From JACRBR01 sp964371355 (lineage in GTDB: Bacteria; Chloroflexota; Dehalococcoidia; DSTF01; JACRBR01), in NCBI GenBank assembly GCA_964371355.1, contig CAYJMG010000019.1, forward strand, positions 1 through 64,000: 64,000 nucleotides of DNA, written 5' to 3'. The position numbers and the translations under genes are program-made. Position 1 is the first letter of the stretch, and the number at the start of each line of letters is the position of its first letter. The notes under the pieces were generated by a model, which saw only the letters and a program-made list of their open reading frames with translations, made no database searches and had not been told where the DNA came from. Below are positions 59,659 to 64,000 of this stretch, in pieces.

Positions 59659-60348
59659 ATGACGATGCAAGAGTTCGCGAGCGTGCCGGACACCCCGGCG
59701 AGGCCGACGTGGGGGTTCCTGACCAACCATCCCGTGATCCTCATCTTCGTGACGCAGCATCCGGAGTCGACCGTGCGGATGATCTCGCAGGGCGTGGGGC
59801 TCACGGAGCGCGCGTCGCTGGCGATCCTTCGCGACCTCGACGACGAAGGGCTGGTCGAGCGGCACCGCAACGGCCGCCGGAACACCTACGTCGTGAACTA
59901 CAGCCGACTGCTGGGCATAGCGACGGGCCCCGGTATGACGCCGCCCGCCTACGCCGTCGTGGGCGCCCTGATCTCGGTCTCGCCGGAAGCGCGCAGGGAG
60001 GCGCGCGACCATGAGCCGTCGGAGGAGGACAAGCGGCCGCGCCACAAGACGTTCGAGTTCTTCACCAACCATACGATGATGCTCGGCGCGATCGCGCGCG
60101 AACGCACCGCGACCGTGCGCGAGCTGGCGGGCCGCGTGCGCGTAACCGAGCGCGCAGCGATGGCGATCGTCGGACAGCTCGAGGCCGAAGGCATCGTGCA
60201 GCGCCATCGCGAGGGGCGTCGCAACACCTACACGATCGACCTCGAGGCCTTCCGTCACTTCCGCGGCTGGTCGTACGACGGCTGGTCCATGCCCGACCCG
60301 CTCGTCGACGTGGCCGTGCGCGCCGTCCGCGCTCTCGGCCGCCTGTAG
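59659..60348 (+). CDS. Paralogous regulator with two winged-helix modules
   Basis: 229 residues. Module A (about 18-85): WGFLTNHPVILIFVTQHP, TVRMISQGVGLTERASLAIL, DLDDEGLVERHRNGRRNTYVV. Module B (about 131-200): FEFFTNHTMMLGAIARER, TVRELAGRVRVTERAAMAIV, LEAEGIVQRHREGRRNTYTI. The inter-module linker is acidic and basic in turn (EARDHEPSEEDKRPRHK). Order and spacing match the upstream gene, so the two arose by duplication of an already duplicated unit. ATG 59659 and 59665 are both possible. Target genes are unknown. Confidence 0.82.
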   Translation: MTMQEFASVPDTPARPTWGFLTNHPVILIFVTQHPESTVRMISQGVGLTERASLAILRDLDDEGLVERHRNGRRNTYVVNYSRLLGIATGPGMTPPAYAVVGALISVSPEARREARDHEPSEEDKRPRHKTFEFFTNHTMMLGAIARERTATVRELAGRVRVTERAAMAIVGQLEAEGIVQRHREGRRNTYTIDLEAFRHFRGWSYDGWSMPDPLVDVAVRAVRALGRL

Positions 60349-60365
60349 GGACGAGACGACCGTCT

Positions 60366-60429
60366 CAGTGCGTCAGTGCGTCAGTGGCTCAGTGCGTCAG
60401 TGCGTCAGTGCGTCAGTGCGTCAGTGGCT
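60366..60429. repeat. Octamer tandem array CAGTGCGT/CAGTGGCT, 8 copies
   Basis: Eight contiguous 8-bp units: CAGTGCGT x2, CAGTGGCT, CAGTGCGT x4, CAGTGGCT, followed by a degenerate CAGTTTGG. A shorter array with the same unit lies at 62607-62638. It sits between the regulator pair and cinA. Confidence 0.85.
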
Positions 60430-60485
60430 CAGTTTGGCTTCGTGGGTGTTCCGGTGGGGGGCGTGTTCGTGACGGCGGCGCGGGT

Positions 60486-60491
60486 TACCCT
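60486..60491 (+). promoter_or_regulatory. -10 element TACCCT placed for a leaderless start
   Basis: TACCCT ends exactly 6 bases before ATG 60498, without a ribosome-binding site. Confidence 0.4.
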
Positions 60492-60497
60492 GCCCGC

Positions 60498-61748
60498 ATG
60501 AAGGCTGAGCTGCTGTCGATTGGCACCGAGATCCTGCTGGGCGAGATCGTCGATACGAACGCCGCCTACATCGCCTCGCGGCTCCCGGCCCTCGGCATCG
60601 ACATCTACTACAAGCACGTGGTCGGCGACAACCTCGATCGGCTCGCCGACACCATCGGTCACGCGCGCGACCGCGCCGACATCGTGATCTGCACCGGCGG
60701 TCTGGGCCCGACGCAGGACGACCTGACGCGTGAAGCCATCAGCGCCGTGATGGGTGAGCAGCCCTCCGTCGACCCGCAGCTCGAGGCCAGCCTACGGGGA
60801 TTCTTCGAGAGCCGCGGCGTGAAGATGCCCGAGCAGAACGTGAAGCAGTGCTGGCTGATCCCGTCGGCCCGCGCCATCCCGAACCCGCGCGGAACCGCGC
60901 CCGGCTGGTGGGTCGAGCGCGACGGCAAAGTCATTGTCGCGATGCCCGGCCCGCCGACTGAGATGACCCGCATGTGGGACAAGGAGGTCGCGCCGGAGCT
61001 GGAACGCCGCCATCCGGGCACGATCCTGATCACGCGCACCATCAAGACCGCGGGCGTCGGCGAGAGCAGCCTCGACGAGATGATCACGCCGCTGCAGGAG
61101 TCGCAGAACCCCAGCATCGGCACCTACGCGAAGGCCGACGGCGTGCACGTCCGGCTGGCGGCGAAGGCGGCCGACGAACAGGCGGCGTGGCGGCTGCTCG
61201 CGCCGATGGAGGACGAGATCCGGAGTCGGCTGGGCGCGTTCGTGTGGGGCGCCGACGACGACACTTTCGAGAGCATCGTCTGTGACATGATGAAGGAGCG
61301 CGGCGTCTCGCTGGCGACGATGGAGTCGTGCACCGGCGGCCTGCTCGCCAGCACGATCACCGACGTGCCGGGGTCGTCGTCGTGCTTCCGGGGCGGCCTC
61401 GTGTCCTACGCGACGGAGATGAAGATCGCCTGGGGCGTGCCCGCCGAGGTGATCGAAGAGTACGGCGTCATCAGCGCGGAGACGGCGCGGGAGATGGCGC
61501 GCGTCGCACGCGAGCGGCACGAGGCGAGCGTGGGGATCGGCATCACCGGCGTGGCCGGCCCGGACGAGCAGGAGGGCAAGCCGGTCGGTACCGTGCACGT
61601 TGCCGTGGACGCGATGTGGGAAGCGCCCCGGATGGTCAGCTACACCTTCAACCAGGGGCGGGGCGCGGTGAAGCGGCGGGCGGTTACGACGGCGCTGGGG
61701 ATGCTGCGGCAGGCGCTGCTCGCGTGGCGCAACGAAGCCGTCGTGTAG
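60498..61748 (+). CDS. cinA: CinA family protein (nicotinamide-nucleotide amidase / MoCF domain)
   Basis: 416 residues. The N-terminal MoaB/MogA-like domain (about 1-170) has MKAELLSIGTEILLGEIVDTNAAYIASRL, ICTGGLGPTQDDLTREA and VAMPGPPTEM. The C-terminal CinA amidase domain (about 255-415) has LATMESCTGGLLASTITDVPGSSSCFRGGLVSYA, GVISAETAREMA and GITGVAGP. The catalytic Ser and Lys region of NMN deamidase is in ESCTGG. It links NAD salvage of NMN with a pyrophosphatase-like N-domain. Upstream in-frame codons through the octamer array are not part of the gene. Confidence 0.93.
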   Translation: MKAELLSIGTEILLGEIVDTNAAYIASRLPALGIDIYYKHVVGDNLDRLADTIGHARDRADIVICTGGLGPTQDDLTREAISAVMGEQPSVDPQLEASLRGFFESRGVKMPEQNVKQCWLIPSARAIPNPRGTAPGWWVERDGKVIVAMPGPPTEMTRMWDKEVAPELERRHPGTILITRTIKTAGVGESSLDEMITPLQESQNPSIGTYAKADGVHVRLAAKAADEQAAWRLLAPMEDEIRSRLGAFVWGADDDTFESIVCDMMKERGVSLATMESCTGGLLASTITDVPGSSSCFRGGLVSYATEMKIAWGVPAEVIEEYGVISAETAREMARVARERHEASVGIGITGVAGPDEQEGKPVGTVHVAVDAMWEAPRMVSYTFNQGRGAVKRRAVTTALGMLRQALLAWRNEAVV

Positions 61749-61829
61749 GGGCGGGGCGCAGGAAACTGGCCTGTCCCCTGACTGCGTACCAACGACCCTA
61801 ACGACTAACGACCAATAACCACCGGGTGC

Positions 61830-61835
61830 TAGGCT
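61830..61835 (+). promoter_or_regulatory. -10 element TAGGCT placed for a leaderless start
   Basis: TAGGCT ends exactly 6 bases before ATG 61842; no RBS. Confidence 0.45.
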
Positions 61836-61841
61836 GGATCC

Positions 61842-62609
61842 ATGGCGCAGGCGAACCTTGAAGGACTGCAGACGGAGGAGCGCGTGAGCGAGGCGACGAT
61901 ACCCGAGACGGACAACAAGACGGCGCTGGTCATCGCGGCGCACCCGGACGATGCGGACTTCGGAGCAGCGGGGACGTCGTACCTGTGGACGCAGGCGGGC
62001 TGGACCTTCTACTACCTGGTGTGCACCGACGGGTCCAAGGGCACGGCGGACCCGGGGATGACCCCGGAGGACCTGATACGCATCCGCCGCGACGAGCAGC
62101 GCGAGGCGGCGCGGCGGGCGGGCGCGAAGGACGTGTTCTTCCTGGACAACGTCGACGGCGAGCTACAGGTGACACGCGAGCTGCTGGGCGCCGTCGTGCG
62201 CCACATCCGCATGCTGAAGCCGTACGCCGTCTTCACTCACGACCCCGAGGCCTTCATCGTCCGCAATAGCTTCATCAACCACAGCGACCACCGCAACACC
62301 GGGCACGTGGCGATCGACGCCATCTATCCGACGGCGCGCGACCGGTTGAACTTTCCCGAGCACCTGGCGGAAGGCCTCGACGTCCACAATGTGAAGGAGA
62401 TCTTCATCTGGGGGTCGGAGAAGGCGAACTTCGACGTCGACATCACTGACATCGTGGACCAGAAGATCCACGCCCTGAACGCGCACATCAGCCAGGGCCT
62501 GGGCGCGAACGACCCCAACAGCGAGTTCCTCAAGTTCGTGCGTGAGCGCTGGCGCGGCGAGGACGGCCGTTATACCGAGCGCTTCCGGCGGGTGGTGCTG
62601 TTTCGTTAG
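61842..62609 (+). CDS. PIG-L/LmbE-family deacetylase
   Basis: 255 residues. Zinc-site motif AAHPDDADFGAAG (about 32-44), VCTDGSKGT, RRDEQREAARRAGA, and the third ligand in INHSDHRNTGHVAIDA. The family deacetylates GlcNAc-inositol (MshB), GlcNAc-PI, bacillithiol precursors and others. With inositol metabolism elsewhere in the window a GlcNAc-inositol-type substrate is attractive but not shown. The stop codon TAG 62607-62609 lies inside the first unit of the octamer array. Confidence 0.9.
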   Translation: MAQANLEGLQTEERVSEATIPETDNKTALVIAAHPDDADFGAAGTSYLWTQAGWTFYYLVCTDGSKGTADPGMTPEDLIRIRRDEQREAARRAGAKDVFFLDNVDGELQVTRELLGAVVRHIRMLKPYAVFTHDPEAFIVRNSFINHSDHRNTGHVAIDAIYPTARDRLNFPEHLAEGLDVHNVKEIFIWGSEKANFDVDITDIVDQKIHALNAHISQGLGANDPNSEFLKFVRERWRGEDGRYTERFRRVVLFR

Positions 62610-62638
62610 TGGCTCAGTGTGTCAGTGTGTCAGTGCGT
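62607..62638. repeat. Short octamer array, 4 copies
   Basis: TAGTGGCT, CAGTGTGT x2, CAGTGCGT: the same 8-bp unit as 60366-60429, starting exactly at the stop codon of the PIG-L gene. cinA and the PIG-L gene are thus bracketed by octamer arrays. Confidence 0.75.
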
Positions 62639-62695
62639 CGCCGGAGGATCCTGCAATGGAGGCGCTTTCGCATGGCGAACGGTGATGTCACCACA

Positions 62696-62724
62696 AGATC
62701 CTTCGCTTCGCTCAGGATGACAGG
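62696..62724. repeat. Dispersed CTTCGCTCAGGATGACA-type repeat
   Basis: CGCTCAGGATGAC at 62709-62721 is the inverted form of the GTCATTCTGAGCG units at 53115-53152 with one mismatch. It is non-coding. Confidence 0.45.
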
Positions 62725-62786
62725 TGGTGGTGTTGCGGCACAGATCATGTGTTCGACACTCAACTTGTGATTTGACAACGCAGCCC

Positions 62787-62815
62787 TTCACAACATGATC
62801 CTCGCGTGCTACTAT
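62787..62815 (+). promoter_or_regulatory. Promoter TTCACA-17-TACTAT
   Basis: TTCACA (62787-62792), 17 bp, TACTAT (62810-62815). Predicted start near 62822, which rules out an initiation codon at 62806 and supports GTG 62851. Confidence 0.5.
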
Positions 62816-62850
62816 CCGCATTCGGCGGGGCAAGCGGAATCGGGGTTGCG

Positions 62851-63423
62851 GTGAAGTGGATGCTCACGGCTCTCGCCGTCGTGCTCGCGATCGCGGGCGC
62901 GGGACGTTTCTCTACGACCACAGGACAGGCCCAGCAGCCGACCTTCGTCTCACCCGGCGAGGGTGGTGCGGGATCGCGCTTCCAGATCGTGGGTGAGGCC
63001 GGATGGACGCCCGGCGAGACGATTACCCTCGAGTTCACGTTCGTGGACGCGCCGCCGCCCGAGGCCGAGGCCTACACTGGTCCGTTCCACCGCACCGAGC
63101 AGGTGACGGCTCTGCGCGACGGCACGTGGAGCTTCCCCGTCGTGGTCAACGAGGACGTGCTGCCCTTCCCCCTGTGGCGCCCCGGCTACATCGCCATCCG
63201 CGCCCGCGGCTCGACGCAGACGACGCTGACCCTGTTCCGCTACACCGTCGCGGGACAGGGGCCCGTGGGCGAGCCGCCCCTGGCCGACCTCGGCTTCGGC
63301 CCGGCCGATGCGGATGCCGGCGGCGGCATGATGGCGCTTGTGCTGTTCCTCGCCGGGACAGGCATGCTCGCAACCGTCGGTGGCTGGCTGCGCAGCACAA
63401 ACGGCGTGCAGCCGGCGCCGTAG
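62851..63423 (+). CDS. Exported membrane-anchored protein of unknown function
   Basis: 190 residues. The signal peptide (MKWMLTALAVVLAIAGAG, about 1-18) is followed by a beta-rich exported domain with FVSPGEGGAGSRFQIVGEAGWTPGETITLEFTF and VALRDGTWSFPVVVNED-like stretches. This looks like an Ig/filamin-like fold that places extracytoplasmic domains near a membrane. A C-terminal helix (GGGMMALVLFLAGTGMLATVGGWL, about 158-180) and a short polar tail suggest anchoring. No family assignment. GTG 62851 is chosen from the promoter position; GTG 62806 would precede the predicted transcript start. Confidence 0.7.
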   Translation: MKWMLTALAVVLAIAGAGRFSTTTGQAQQPTFVSPGEGGAGSRFQIVGEAGWTPGETITLEFTFVDAPPPEAEAYTGPFHRTEQVTALRDGTWSFPVVVNEDVLPFPLWRPGYIAIRARGSTQTTLTLFRYTVAGQGPVGEPPLADLGFGPADADAGGGMMALVLFLAGTGMLATVGGWLRSTNGVQPAP

Positions 63424-63502
63424 CCGCAGAGCCCAGCACGGTGTTGAAAGAGGAACCCGCGAGGCTCCACTGTTGAGAAGACGCGGATCCGGGAAGATGA
63501 TC

Positions 63503-63520
63503 GCGCGGGCTGAAAGCCCG
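63503..63520. repeat. REP-like palindrome, inverted orientation
   Basis: GCGCGGGCTGAAAGCCCG, the reverse complement of the 7299-7320 element, between the convergent exported-protein and peptidase genes. Confidence 0.45.
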
Positions 63521-63613
63521 TGCTGCGAGAGGAAGCGACTTCTTCGACACCTGTTAGAGCGCCGCCCACGGACGCAGCGCACGCCGGCGAACGTTCGTCG
63601 CCGCGATACCCGA

Positions 63614-64000
63614 TCACTCCAGGCCGATGTCCCGGAAGAAGGCGTCGCTGTTCGGCTCGCGCCCCAGGAACTCCCGCACCAAGACATCCCCGTCGACGCT
63701 GCCGCCGCGCTCGAGGATCTTGCGCCGGTAGTCCAACCCGGTCGCGCTATCCAACACGCCGTTCTGCTCGAACCGCGTGAACATGTCGTGCCCGAACACC
63801 TCGGACCACATGTACCCGTAGTACCCCGCGTCGTACCCGAACAGATGCCCGAACCCGGACTGAAAATGCGTGCCCTCCGGATATGGGAAGCCCGTGACGG
63901 GGTAGTACTCCCGCACGGCCTTCGTCGAGTCCCCGTCGAACCCCGGCGAGTGGAGCGCGAAGTCCAGCCGGGCGAAGAACATCTGCCGCAGCTTCGCGAT
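63614..64000 (-). CDS. M3-family metallopeptidase, C-terminal part (runs off the window)
   Basis: The last ~129 residues are in the window; the frame is open to base 64000 (IAKLRQMFFARLDFALH...). The stretch FGYDAGYYGYMWSEVFGHDMFTRFEQNGVLDSATGLDYRRKILERGGSVDGDVLVREFLGREP is the conserved C-terminus of oligopeptidase A/Dcp-type M3 peptidases, including the substrate-loop Tyr and Gly residues. The zinc-binding HExxH lies further upstream, outside the window. It degrades short peptides in the cytoplasm. It converges with the exported-protein gene. Confidence 0.9.
   Translation of the reverse strand: MAKLRQMFFARLDFALHSPGFDGDSTKAVREYYPVTGFPYPEGTHFQSGFGHLFGYDAGYYGYMWSEVFGHDMFTRFEQNGVLDSATGLDYRRKILERGGSVDGDVLVREFLGREPNSDAFFRDIGLE

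Noticed and set aside
60366..60429. Octamer array as a CRISPR
   Set aside because: The units are 8 bp and contiguous without spacers; no cas genes in the window.
62806..62850. Upstream start of the exported protein
   Set aside because: GTG 62806 lies before the -10 element TACTAT and so is not in the predicted transcript; the signal peptide starts properly at 62851.

Overview
The window is high-GC bacterial DNA, very densely coded, with many 1-4 bp gene overlaps. It contains one scaffold gap (10 N at 4013-4022), so it probably comes from a draft or metagenome assembly. Several things together suggest a Chloroflexota lineage (Dehalococcoidia-like): a NADH-dehydrogenase-type operon without nuoE/F/G, an F420-type LLM oxidoreductase, inositol-lipid genes, a cobalamin salvage operon under a B12 riboswitch, and lipoproteins with acidic, Thr/Pro-rich linkers. 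This placement is inference. I see no rRNA, tRNA, CRISPR array, insertion sequence or phage gene.

Layout. 1-7.3 kb: a ferredoxin/YHS protein, an OmpR-type two-component system on the minus strand, and a divergent run of exported proteins (helical secreted protein, two lipoproteins, a four-helix membrane protein, an intradiol-dioxygenase-like lipoprotein). The intergenic region between them holds three repeat pairs, each spaced 11 bp, that look like response-regulator sites. 7.5-16.4 kb: a hydrolase and an NDUFA9-like SDR, then an inositol-lipid block. That block holds a myo-inositol-phosphate synthase carrying an N-terminal HTH-like domain, a frameshifted remnant of a second synthase, two acyltransferases, a PHP phosphoesterase, a PimA-like glycosyltransferase and an APH-fold kinase. 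16.5-26.2 kb: a LuxR-HTH/zinc-finger fusion, an acyl-CoA dehydrogenase, two MFS transporters, and a catabolic-looking operon (two tandem epoxide hydrolases, LLM oxidoreductase, RHH protein, amidohydrolase).

26.2-35.9 kb (minus strand): a secreted glucose/sorbosone-dehydrogenase-like protein, then an eight-gene operon btuF-btuC-btuD-cobO-cobT-cobS-cobU-rhomboid behind a cobalamin riboswitch and intrinsic terminator. 36-47.8 kb: a BTAD/FHA regulator and the eleven-gene nuoABCDHIJKLMN operon. 47.9-54.6 kb: lipase-like hydrolase, GNATs, a PAP2/AUR1-like enzyme, a glycerophosphodiesterase-like protein, glnA, a dienelactone hydrolase and a split-barrel protein. 54.7-64 kb: MDR oxidoreductase, aconitase, two adjacent regulators that each carry two winged-helix modules, cinA, a PIG-L deacetylase, a secreted protein, and the 3' end of an M3 peptidase gene.

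The most interesting items are the HTH-MIPS fusion beside the decayed canonical MIPS tail, the LuxR-HTH/ClpX-type zinc-finger fusion, the paired duplex winged-helix regulators, and a recurrent TANNNT-N6-start arrangement that points to leaderless transcription of at least six genes.
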